Origin: Oscheius dolichura
Taxonomy: Eukaryota > Nematoda > Chromadorea > Rhabditida > Rhabditidae
DNA: 64,000 nucleotides
Direction: 5' to 3'
Assembly: GCA_932521035.1 (NCBI GenBank)
Contig: OW051493.1
Coordinates: 9,074,001 to 9,138,000, forward strand
Every line of letters begins with the position of its first letter. Position 1 is the stretch's first letter. The translations under genes and the position numbers were made by a program. Shown here in pieces: positions 23,893 through 34,126 of this stretch. The notes beneath the pieces were generated by a model. The model worked only from the letters and a program-made list of their open reading frames with translations. It was not told the DNA's origin and ran no database searches.

Positions 23893-25987
23893 TTACCAGC
23901 TCATTTCCTCAGGGAGGGAGAATTTGACCATATCCAGAAGTAAGCTCACTCCATTGTCCTTCAGACTGCACTGGAGGGACTCCGATCCCTCAATCGGGTC
24001 ACAATTGACCAATTTCTCTCGAACCGACTGAACCAGTACATCGTTCTTCATATCTGAGAAGCAGGATGCCATTAACCCATTGACTATAATCTAAATAATC
24101 TCGTTCTAGATCAAATTTGAGGGGGAACGAGCCTTTCCTATATTTGTGAGAGGCGCATAGATTCCCTTCTCCACACTGGTTGTAATTTCTGTAACCATTG
24201 TGATCTGGAAGGAGTCTGTGTGGTACTGAGCTTCGAGAAGACAGTCTTCCAGGACGATGTCTGCCGCTCGGACCATTTCTGGCTGAAAAGGGGGCATTAC
24301 AGTATCCTGGGGCTTTTTGAATTGAAAACTCGTGGCAATCTGCAGTATTCTGACTTTTTTTCAGGTTTTCTGGTTTTATTAGTACACAAGAACTTGAAAA
24401 CAATAAAAACGGTATTTTTGAATATAAAAATGCCTGCCTACCTTTTCATACGCCGTTGCATTGCACCGCGTCCGGAACAAATAGTGGTTCTCGGTCAATT
24501 TCAGTACTTTCCCACTTCTGGTGTTCAATCTGAATATCTTCAATCTTTTCCAATTGAAAACAGGGCCTACACAATAAATTCGGTCTCTTTTTCCGGAAGC
24601 CGATGAAGCCAGCTGTCGACCAAGGTCTCCACGACCCCGAAAAGGTTATCACTAGGCGATTTGACCCAATCTCCAATGGCTAGCTGGTCCATTCGTTTGA
24701 CTGAGCCATTAGAAAGGGTCACCTGAAATAATAAACCTTTTGGATTTCGTGACTATTTCTTTTAGATCGCCACGGTCCGACAAAAGGACGCGAGTTCCCT
24801 ACCGATGGATTACTGTAGCCAAATTAGAGCGTCTGGATTAATTCCCAAACAGCCGACGGTTTTTTTACATTAACGTTACAGGATCTTTTGCCTACTTCCC
24901 ATGAAACTATCCGGCCATGGGATACTGTGCATTACTTACCATTGAATCTCCTGTGAAACATCGGAAGTCTTGATATCCCCATGCCGGTTGATAATAAGCC
25001 GGAGCGACGACTTCCTGTTGCGGTACTGCCACGGCTGCTTGAAGGGGAATCGGTTCCACACAGGACATCCGGCCCATGGCCACATCATACCGCTCGATTC
25101 CCCCATTAAACGAGCGAATGGGTTGAATATTTCGGATATAATCGAAAAAGGACGGTTGGTTCTCCCCACCAGTTGTAATTTCCCCCGGGTGGAGGCTAGC
25201 AATCCCCAAATCTTGGGAATTAGCCAAGAGAGGGTAGGAGCAGCATATTAAAGGGAGCCTGAAGGTTTTGGACTGTATTCTTCTAGAAAAGTGCGACTTA
25301 CACTGGAGAATTGAAGTTGTAGCCGGCTGCCCATTGATCAGGAAGACAAGCGGCGCTGGTAAAACACACCTGAAATGGAGTCACTCATCTGGAAAGGGCG
25401 ATTGTCGACTGTTGCGGCAATTTAACCCGATTTAACCTCTCAGAAACGGCGATTTTGAAAACTTGAGACACAAATTTGATAGGGAAGAGGGAAAGATGAG
25501 GAGAAAGGTGGAAATAAGGTGGAAAAGACTCACAGCCATCTGAGGATTCGAGGCAAAGAATGGAGGCCGTTGCAGCGGATCACTGGCCCTCAAATAGCCA
25601 TCAGGATGTCCAGCAAACCTCAAATTTCCTTTTTTGACACGTAAAAGTTGACCTTACTGTTCAAACGTTGAATCCTGGCTTGCCCAATTGCCGGTTGTTG
25701 GTTCATATCCAAAACAAGAGGGCCTCGCGCATCCCAGGCTGAAGGAGCCGTCCGGGAGGACCTGGAAATGAAAATAGGAGGTACAGTAAGTAATAAAGGT
25801 GGTTGTTGGCAAATATACGGTATGTTTCAATCGTTCGAACTTCTTTTCGACGGGGATAGCGGCAGAAAAGGGGTGGAACGAGTCAAGAAGACGATCTTAC
25901 CTCAAAACTATAAGGAATAGCCGAAGTTCCACAATACGCAGCCTCAAAAGTGGGTACCAAACCCAGGAGGAGAATAGATGGCCACAT
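23893..25987 (-). CDS. Warthog-type hedgehog-related protein with Hint/Hog domain
   Basis: Nine exons (25901-25987, 25658-25761, 25534-25618, 25302-25369, 24940-25258, 24571-24722, 24442-24529, 24133-24282, 23893-24090) give 416 residues. The signal peptide MWPSILLLGLVPTFEA is followed by an N-terminal Wart domain (YCGTSAIPYSFE, then LGCARPSCFG). The C-terminal Hint autoprocessing domain begins at CFTGDSMV, whose cysteine is the expected nucleophile, and includes MDQLAIGDWV, LTENHYLF and a final IIVNGLMASC. The family is expected to cleave itself between the two domains; cholesterol addition is not established for Warthog proteins. Products act as secreted cuticle or epidermal factors in nematodes. 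The intron after 24133 appears to use a GC donor (AAG|GCTCGT). That reading is supported by phase and by the conserved GxxIVNG junction. The gene is divergent from the lectin at 26875. Confidence 0.9.
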
Positions 25988-26874
25988 CACTGTTCTCCTA
26001 CAGTAATCCCTCCGGCTGGCATTGCGCTTCCTTTAAAAAGGCTCGACGCAAACCAGAACGATACATGCCAGACGTGAAAATGATACTGCTGGACTTGAAC
26101 CTCCAGCTAATTCGATTAGATCCACGCTACGGAGCATTATTTCGATGATATTGATACATTGGTCTCCTCGTCGCTTTCTCTGCCGTCTAAAGGAGTTTTG
26201 CCGCCGTCTGCACCAGTTTAGTCTCCTGGCAATTCCTATGGGGTTTACTCGACTTAACAGTCTCTGCAAAGAGTCACCAATGGGAAAAGGGTACAAAATT
26301 GGCTGTTGGAACAAAGTCATAGTGGTATAATTTCATCGACTATTGATGGGGAACAGCTTTGGACCTGGCGAAAGTGAGTCAAAGGATCACAATAGCGTAA
26401 TCAAAAGAGCAAGACGGCTCTTCCGGGACGGGTCAGGGCCACCCGAACCGGTAACCTGTGAAATATCGTGATCCGGAACCGGAATGACGAGGGTTGATTC
26501 AGGTCGATTTGCTTTTTGTTTTATAAAAATAGGACCCGCCCCAGGCCCGATCCGAATACCAAAAGAGACTGTACAGCCCTGTAAAGCAAGCTGGTCATGA
26601 ATTACCCCCAGGCGTTTGGACGTGCTTTTACTTTCTATCCCTAATTAGAGCTGTTCCACCGAGTCCATTTCAAAGGGTGGGGTTCTACAGTTGAAGTTTG
26701 GTCAACGCTCCACCGCGCTACCAGTAGTAAAAAAACTGTGGGCAGCGCGCACCTAATTCAATTAAGAGTAGAGCGTTAGGCTTCCGTCTGTATCCTTTTC
26801 ACAGTTTCGGATATTCGATCTTCTGGTTTAGAGAGTGCCTATATCAATGGCAGCGCCATCAGTTCGGCAGCGAG
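25988..26874. promoter_or_regulatory. Shared divergent promoter region (warthog / lectin 2)
   Basis: 887 bp between head-to-head starts at 25987 (minus) and 26875 (plus). No coding evidence. Regulatory content is inferred from position only. Confidence 0.4.
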
Positions 26875-28815
26875 ATGAGATCTCTCCTACTCCTCCCTGC
26901 TCTACTCGGATGCTCCTCTTCCTGTATCCCTTCATACAATAAGGATTTCAGCGGTAAGAACACACGAAAGATTGTTTCTAACAAGGGAATGTTTTAACTT
27001 TAAGCTGGCTTTTCGACTTGAAACCTATACCATTCGAAAGAGCGCAAAAAGTTATGGTAGGAATCGCTTTTATTTTTTACAATTAAAAAAATGTGAAGTG
27101 GTGACCGAGTGGATAATGCACTGGGCCCCAACGTTTTTCTATTCAAGTTCGAGTCCCGGACTTGGCAAAATTTTTTGCTTTTTGTTCTAGTAAGAATAAC
27201 ACGAGAAAAACAGAGGAATAACAACAAAAAAGCTTTATTAGCTTCAGCAACGATGTTCCACGAAGTGTGGGAAGCAGAAACGCCGAGAACAGCGGAAGTA
27301 GGAGAGAGCAGACCCTTCTTCGCCGTCTGCTCCTACTCCCGCTGTTTCTGCTTCCCACACTTCGTGGAACATCGTTGAATATAAAAACGTTGAGGGCCAG
27401 TGCGTTATCCACTCGGTCACCACTTCACATTTTTTAATGCCGCATTGGCATATGACAAGTGTGGGGTAATTTCTGCAATTTTTCTCGACCTCCGTGTACC
27501 TCAACGGGGATCATTCGGTAAAAATTAAAAGCGATTCCTACCATAACTTTTTGCGCTCTTTCGAATGGTATAGGTTTCAAGTCGAAAAGCCAGCCTGAAG
27601 TTAAAACATTCTTTTGTAAGTTTAGACGATTTATTTGTAAAACCACAAAGCGAGGAGGGTCTACAAACCACCTGGGAGCCGTCCCTAACAAGCGGCGTAA
27701 CGTATATGGTCCCTAAACCAGCAACAACAACAACAACTGCTGCTAGTACGACCACAACCCTCGACCGTAAAAGCAACCTGAAAATAATATCTTTATAGTT
27801 TCAGCTTGTCTCGAGGATTGGACATTCAACCCTGCCACTACGTCATACTACTATCATAATCCGAACTTCCTCAGCTGGGCTGATGCAGAGGCCTTTTGTG
27901 CAATGTGCTCAGGCGGGCATCTGGCTTCATATGCCGACCAGGCCGAATATGACTACGTTCACAGTTTGTATTCTCTATTGCTTTTTTATTTCTGATTTTT
28001 TGAGATTTTGTAGCGGAGGTAGACCCATACTCAAATCACTGGATTGGCGGAATGGGTCCCACGCCTACGGGACCATTTACTTGGAGTGATGGGACTCCGG
28101 TAATTTTATCGTTATTTTAAAAGTAAAAATAGACAAGGGGCAGTGTGGTCGGGGCGAGAAGTTACGGTAAATACGCACCGGCGTGCTGCGTACTTTTTTT
28201 TGATAGTTCCATTTTTCACTTCCTTCAAAATAGCTGTATTTTTACAGTTTTTTTGACTGCAAAATAGTCGGCTGGCTATCAGAAAAGATATCAGCAAAAA
28301 ATGGGTATCAAGTAAACGAGAAAATGCTGAAGGACTACAATATATCGAAATTTACACGCGATTTTCACTTGATGTTACCTTTTCCCCGACCACATCGCTC
28401 CTAAAGGCCTAATTTTTCGCGGCATGAACCATTTGCTTTGTAAATTGTTCCTTCAAAACAGTGGCATTGGATATTTTGATCTTTCAACAACAATGTAATT
28501 CAATCGAAACAAAATGATTCAATCGGTGAGAATAGAAATGCTTCCCCTCATGGTTCCCAGGCTTAAAGTAAAACTTTTAGCTCTAGACTTTTTTCTTGAC
28601 ACATCATTATTATTTCAGTTCCTCTTCAGCATATGGTCTTCCTACGTTGGCCCTGCAATGGGCGAGGTCTGCTTAATTGTAAGACCTTATTTTTTAAATC
28701 CAGCTAGGAACTTTTTTAGCATTACCCGCGGCCGTTAGGGTCGATGGAAGATGGCTATAGTAAGGTGGCTTGCTATGCTATTGCTCCATCAGTGTGTAAG
28801 GCTCCTGCTAGATAA
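26875..28815 (+). CDS. C-type lectin domain secreted protein 2
   Basis: Six exons (26875-26953, 27626-27766, 27805-27963, 28014-28099, 28619-28678, 28720-28815) give 206 residues. MRSLLLLPALLGCSSSC is a signal peptide. A short linker with ATTTTTAASTTTT leads to one lectin domain: CLEDWTF, WADAEAFCAMCSGGHLAS, HWIGGMG, FTWSDGTP, FSIWSSYVG and a final SVCKAP. Phases are consistent, and the splice sites survive two insertions: a nested palindrome in intron 1 and a terminal-inverted-repeat element in intron 4. AATAAATAAATAAA follows near 28867. The domain is closely related to that of the gene at 29161. Confidence 0.9.
26980..27617. repeat. Nested palindrome (fold-back element) inside lectin 2 intron 1
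   Basis: Outer arms of about 110 bp (starting gaatgttttaactt near 26987, complementary to the segment ending at 27611) enclose second arms (about 27085-27147 versus 27376-27435). An inner perfect-looking hairpin follows, built on gatgttccacgaagtgtggg and its complement (27251-27375). The second arms carry a tRNA-like A box (gtgaccgagtggataatgca); a B-box-like gttcgagtcccgg follows on the left arm only. The right arm has about 75 extra bases (27440-27518) absent from the left. Confidence 0.85.
28141..28399. repeat. Terminal-inverted-repeat element in lectin 2 intron 4
   Basis: Ends read agtgtggtcggggcgagaag and, in reverse complement, an imperfect match (atgtggtcggggaaaagg). Length is about 260 bp with no coding capacity. 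Probably a non-autonomous DNA element. Confidence 0.6.
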
Positions 28816-29160
28816 GACTCTGTGCCGCACTTGTAGAAACCAACACTTCAAAACCAAAAATACAGAATAAATAAATAAAAATATTTTTGATATTTGATGT
28901 CACTCTCGCAATGTTGAAGTTGCTCCCGGATTTTTGGTGCCACTCATGGGAGAAGCGGCCATTGAAACTCAAATGGCAGTAATGAGAAGGAGGTGGGGTG
29001 GGAGAGACCGGAAAATGCGTCTCCGAGTCTAAAAAGAGAAAGAAGTTCGGTTCAAAAAGAATAAAACGCGTCGAATAGCCACGCGTAGCAGCTGAGCCAG
29101 GATCTAAAACTTCCTATTGTCTGCGCAGGCGGCTATCCTTCCTTTCCCCTTCGCTTGTCA
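28816..29160. other. Short intergenic between lectins 2 and 3
   Basis: Polyadenylation-like AATAAA repeats near 28867, then the presumed promoter of the lectin copy starting at 29161. Nothing else is seen. Confidence 0.4.
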
Positions 29161-29822
29161 ATGTGGCGGACGTTATCAATCTCCCTCGTTTCTTCGATCG
29201 TTGTTCTCAATGGCTGCATACCTACTGAATCGCGTGGGGTTTTCCTACTTCTATTACTGCAGAAGGACCATATAATTTCAGCAGAGGATCGACCGGATAT
29301 ACCGGGCGTTTCACCACAACAAGATCGTATTATTTTTTCAATCCAGACGCGCTCAGCTGGGCGGATGCTGAGGCCTTCTGTTCACGGTGCTCTGGAGGTC
29401 ATCTGGTTTCAATTGCAGACCAGGCCGAGGATGATTATGTTCTCAGTTTGTATTCTATAAAGTTAATTGTTTGTGATTTTAAAGATTTGACATTGGAACA
29501 AGGCGCCATCGATTACATTTGGATGGGAGCAACGGCTCCCTGGACTATGGATCCGACTACGGATCCAGTTACTTGGACCGATGGGACTCCGGTAATTATC
29601 CAGAACATAATTTGCTCATCATTATTTTAGTACGCGTTCACTAATTGGTCGGCTGATGATGCTGGTCCTGGCGTTTATCCTGATGAGGACTGTGTATACG
29701 TAAGAAGAAGAAGAAAATCCAGAATGTAGCGTTTTTAGTACTTCATGGCGAGTATAACGGGTTGGCAACGTTTAGATTGCCAGTTTGCCATACCTTCAAT
29801 GTGCGAGGTTCGTGTTACGTAA
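29161..29822 (+). pseudogene. C-type lectin paralogue 3, frameshifted
   Basis: Starts MWRTLSISLVSSIVVLNGC, close to lectin 1, with the same first-intron position (TTTCAG before cagaggatcg). The frame after DRPDIPGV is lost by one base relative to lectin 1: the next frame reads TTTRSYYFFNPDALSW and continues as a lectin domain (WADAEAFCSRCSGGHL, IDYIWMGAT, VTWTDGTP, YAFTNWSADDAG, FAIPSMCE) to TAA at 29820-29822. The Thr-rich linker, its intron and the first domain cysteine are missing. Downstream splice sites are intact. Either a young pseudogene or a base error in the assembly. Confidence 0.7.
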
Positions 29823-30380
29823 GCCTGAAGATCCTAGCTCTTCGAAACCAGAAATAAAAGAGTATATACAATTGTTTTTGCTATTTCTTCACCCGGCAGT
29901 TCATCCTATCAGAAGGGCGCCTACTTACTACTTTCCTTGGTCGTTTTCCAGAAGCGTAAAGTCCACTGAAACCCATCACCGGCTCGACTGGCCCTACTGA
30001 CTAGACTCCGCTGTCTGCCGTACTCTTCTCCGACTCCGCTAGAGCAGTAGTCCTCTCTTTCTCTCTCCCCGGTCATCAGACTCTACTCTAGCCGTGCTCT
30101 TTGTGTATTTAAGAAGAGCCTCTCCCCCTGGCCACCTGATAACTGCCCTGTTCCATTCGCTCTTTGAGCCACTTCCCCGAGGGTTCCTTACACTATTTCC
30201 TCTGTCATCAGAAATCCTGATAAAAACACTTTGTTCTCCACTTTGATGACTGGAGAATGAGAGCTAATTCCGTGCCCCCTTCACTGTGAATCAACTTCCC
30301 CGGGGGTAGTGAGAGAAAATAACAATTGTCACACATTTCTCTATTTCTTTTAGACTGTTTTTTATCTATTTTTTTTCAGT
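29823..30380. other. Intergenic upstream of FMO gene
   Basis: No exon seen. The interval ends in TTTTTTTTCAGT directly before the FMO start codon, the arrangement expected for a spliced-leader acceptor. Confidence 0.45.
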
Positions 30381-33300
30381 ATGAGTACGAAAAAACGTGT
30401 AGCTATCATTGGAGCCGGAGCTTCTGGTCTGCCGAGCATCAGGTAAGCAGGGAACTTGGCGTTCCTCCTTCCGGGACGGGAAGCTTGAGTCAAGTTTAGA
30501 GAATATCGACCGCTCTTCGAAAAATCAACTTCTTTTGAATACTATCTATCCGAAAAATTGGGGCAAACACTCTAGAAACCTCTGTTTTGGTAAAATTTCA
30601 GCGGAATTTGACCCTGACCGGCATTTTCTGCGTTGGATCAACCTATTCCGGGGTGTACTGCTTCTGCTGACTTACAGTATCCAAAATTCTGCCAATAACC
30701 CGTTTTCTATAGAAAAGCTTTGCGTCTTGGGGCAATTACTCTTTTTCGATTAAAGTTATCTGGTTTCCAAGTTCAGGAGCAAAATTCCTTCAATATCCAC
30801 TGGGAGCGGACTGTAGAATCCTCTGAAAATAGTGATGGTATCCCTATATACGATAATTGGCGGTGTTAGTCGGGGGTTTCCACTTTTTTTGGACGATATG
30901 CCGGAAAATCCCCGGGTCGGGCTCTTATTTTCGGCTCTTACCAGTAGATTTTCCCCTTGGAACCCGGATTAGGGAGTGGATTCCTCATTTCCCGTTTTAG
31001 GCATGCCCTCCTCTACAATTTGGACGTTACTTGCTTCGAAGGAGCTGGAGCAGTTGGTGGGCTGTGGAGATTCAAACCGGAAGAGACTCTAGGTCTGGGT
31101 TTTCCTTATATTCTAACTTTTCCAATTTCTAGAATCCTCCGTAATGAAGAGTACAGTAATCAATACGTCGAAAGAAATGACCGCGTATTCCGACTTCCCT
31201 CCTCTACCGGAAATGGCCAATTTCATGCATAATACCGAGATGCTCCGGTAATTTTTCCCTATTTTTTGTTTAGAGAACTCCATTTTTAAGATATCTTAAT
31301 CTGTATGCGGAACACCACGGGCTGAAGAAATATATCAAGTTTAATCATAAGGTGTCGATGGTCGAACGGGCGGAGGACTATGCAAAGACGGGGAAATGGA
31401 CGGTCACCTATAAGACACCGTGAGTTGGAACTACTCTAGTTTAATATGAAGTTATCTTCGTTGTGGGACCTTATTTAAAGGGTCAATTTCGTTAGGAAGA
31501 AAAAAATGGGAAAATTTGTCCTAGAGCGCGGTTATTTTGCTCACTTCTGCGCAATTGCCAATAGGGCCACAATTTCGCGGTCTTTTGCTCTTTTGGACCA
31601 TTTTTGATCTTTTTGTCTTAATATTTCTGGAGTAGTGGGTATATTATCTTCTTGTCGGGACCTTTATTTGGTGGAAGAAGGTCTCTAGACAGAAAAAAAT
31701 GGGGAAAATTTGCTCTAGAGCGCGTTTACTTTGGTTTATTTCCTGTTGAGCTCCGCTTGTTTCTCTCTCTTTAGCACGTATTTTTGAACTATCCAGCTCT
31801 ATTTAGACCTTTAAAAATACCTTATTTTGTCATGTTTCTATTGAGTGTCGCTGTATTATCTTGTACACTGGTCGGTCAATGAGAGAAACGGGGAAAGTTG
31901 GCTGATAAGAGCTGGCTGTAGTATAGGATGACCGCCCCTTTCCCGATTAAAATAAAGAAGCAAGACAGACTAAAAAATAAGAAATTTTCTAGGGAAGGAG
32001 AGGAGAAGACGGAAACCTTTGACTCGGTGTTGATGTGCTCGGGTCACCACACCTTGCCGTATTCTCCAGCTCCTTGGGAAGGACAGAACACATTCAAGGG
32101 AAAGATCCTCCATTCTCACAGCTATAAGGACCACAAAGGATACGAGGACAAGATTGTCGTCGTGGTGGGAGTCGGCAATTCGGGAGGAGACGTGGCCGTG
32201 GAGTTGAGCAGGATCGCTAAACAGGTAGGGAGCTAAACTAGGTCAGAGAATAAAAAGCAAAAGAGAGAATAAGCGAACGGGATTGAACCAAAGACTAGCG
32301 GACGTTATTGAGCGCGACTTGCCAGATCGGAAAGTCCACATTGCAATACACCAAGTTGGCGCGCCAGGGGAACTGTATCGTTTTTAACCTCCCATTTCTT
32401 TAAATTTAGCTGATAAATTCTATAAAAATATGTTCTTGTAGAGAATTTTCTGGGCTACATTTTGAGCGTAAAGGCTTCCTATAAAGTGGCAGAAATCATA
32501 CAGATGCAACAAGTTTAGTTATGAAACGGGAAAGCTCAACATACTGGAGATATTCCCGTTCTTCCTCCTTCAAATCTATTTTTCCAGGTTTACCTGGTCA
32601 CTCGTCGTGGAACGTGGGTTTTCAACCGTGTCTACGACTACGGTATCCCCTTCGACATTGCCCTAAACCGGCGAAGTTTTTTCCATCTCCGAAAAATAGT
32701 CCCAGCCTTCCTTACCAACTATGTCGCTGAGGCAAAGCTCAACAGTCGCTTCGATCACTCTCGTTATGGTCTGAAACCGGCTCATTCTGTCTTCGGGTAA
32801 GTGTGACCCACTCAGTTTCTAAAAAATCAAATTTTAGAGCTCATCCTACTGTAAATGACGAGATTCCGACGAGAATTGCTTGCGGAACGATAAAAATCAA
32901 GCCAAATATCCGGAAATTCAAGGAGAATACTATTGAATTTATGGATGGATCCGTTGTGGAAAACGTCGACGCGGTAAGGAAGGAATTATGGTGGCGCGGG
33001 GATGAAAGAGCTAGGAACTGCCGAGGTTATCCGGGTGCGCGCGCCGAAAACCAAAATGGGCCGAATTCTTCCCATTCGGCGATTTTTTCTGTTTTTTTTT
33101 TTGGAGTTTTGACATAAAACGAGGGAGTTAATTTAATTTACAGGTAGTTCTCTCGACCGGCTACAGTTTTGAATTCAACTTGATCGAAAATGGCAAGCTG
33201 GTCCCCGTAATTGAGAACGAAGTCGACCTCTATCAATACATGTACCCAATGCAACTGGCTGATCACAATACCCTGGCTATTATTGGCCTTGTCCAAGTCA

Positions 33301-33903
33301 GAACTTCCCAGAAATCATAGTAATATGAGATATTTTTAGCCATTTGGATCCATTATGCCGTTGTCCGAGATGCAAGCTCGCGTCTTCTTTGAGAATCTCT
33401 ATGGCAAGCGAGGCATTCCCTCCAAGAGCGAGGTAAGCTCTATTTTGGGTCCTACCACGATAATTCTTTTTTTTCCAGATGAGGAAGAATATCGACGAGA
33501 AGAAGGCAGAGATGGCTGGCCGTTATGTGAAGAGCAGACGTCATACAATCCAGGTAGACTATGCTGACTATATTGAGGAGTTGGCTAATCTGATCGACTG
33601 CAATCCCAGCTTTGTGGAGTATCTAAAAACGGATCCAAAACTGGCTTTCCTGGTAACTTTTCCTCATTTTCTTCCTTAAAATGGTAAATTTAGATCGAAT
33701 TCGGGCCATGTGTGCCATATATGTACAGATTGAAAGGACCGCATGCTTGGGAAGGAGCGAGGGAAGCCTTGGTGAACTGTGAGGACCGGGTCTATAAGGC
33801 GACAAATCTGGCACCCCGACCGGGATGCGGATGCACAACGAACCTCTATCTTGGAGCAGCGGCACTCCTGATCTTATTGTTAATTATTAAGGTCATTTTC
33901 TAA
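30381..33903 (+). CDS. Flavin-containing monooxygenase
   Basis: Eleven exons (30381-30442, 31001-31092, 31133-31247, 31291-31419, 31993-32224, 32588-32796, 32838-32973, 33144-33296, 33340-33432, 33479-33652, 33694-33903) sum to 1605 nt, giving 534 residues, the usual FMO length. The FAD-binding glycine motif is VAIIGAGASGL. The family signature lies in SSVMKSTVINTSKEM and CSGHHTLPYSP, the NADPH motif is VVGVGNSGGD, and VVLSTGYSF is the late FATGY-type motif. The C-terminus ends in a membrane anchor (LYLGAAALLILLLIIKVIF), typical of endoplasmic-reticulum FMOs. The enzyme oxygenates soft nucleophiles (N, S) using NADPH and O2. The start follows TTTTTTTTCAGT, consistent with trans-splicing. One intron (31420-31992) contains two related blocks of about 180 bp. 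The donor at 31093 (G|GTCTGG) is weak but phase-compatible. No lesion is seen. Confidence 0.95.
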
Positions 33904-34001
33904 ATAAATATACATTTAATTATACTGATTTCATTAAGTTTCACCCTTCAAAAGAACGGGAAACAGCTAAAGTCAATTATAAGGGTCGGTCCGCGCTACT
34001 C

Positions 34002-34126
34002 CGATCCCCTGCACCCGTAAAGTCTCGGCAAGACAAAGGTATAAAGGCTGCAGAGTTTTGTAACTGTTTTGAATAAAGATGATCCTCCTGCCGAGACTTT
34101 ACGACTGCGGGGGATTGGACTATCGA
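34002..34126. repeat. Fold-back element, TGCACCCG hairpin family, copy 5
   Basis: Nearly identical to the copy at 10799, including much of the loop (acagagttttgtaact-like). The outer right arm has one change (acgactgc instead of acgggtgc). It lies just downstream of the FMO gene. Confidence 0.8.

Noticed and set aside
27143-27412. Open frames across the palindrome in lectin 2 intron 1
   Set aside because: They mirror each other because of the inverted repeat; no start context, motif or splice use.
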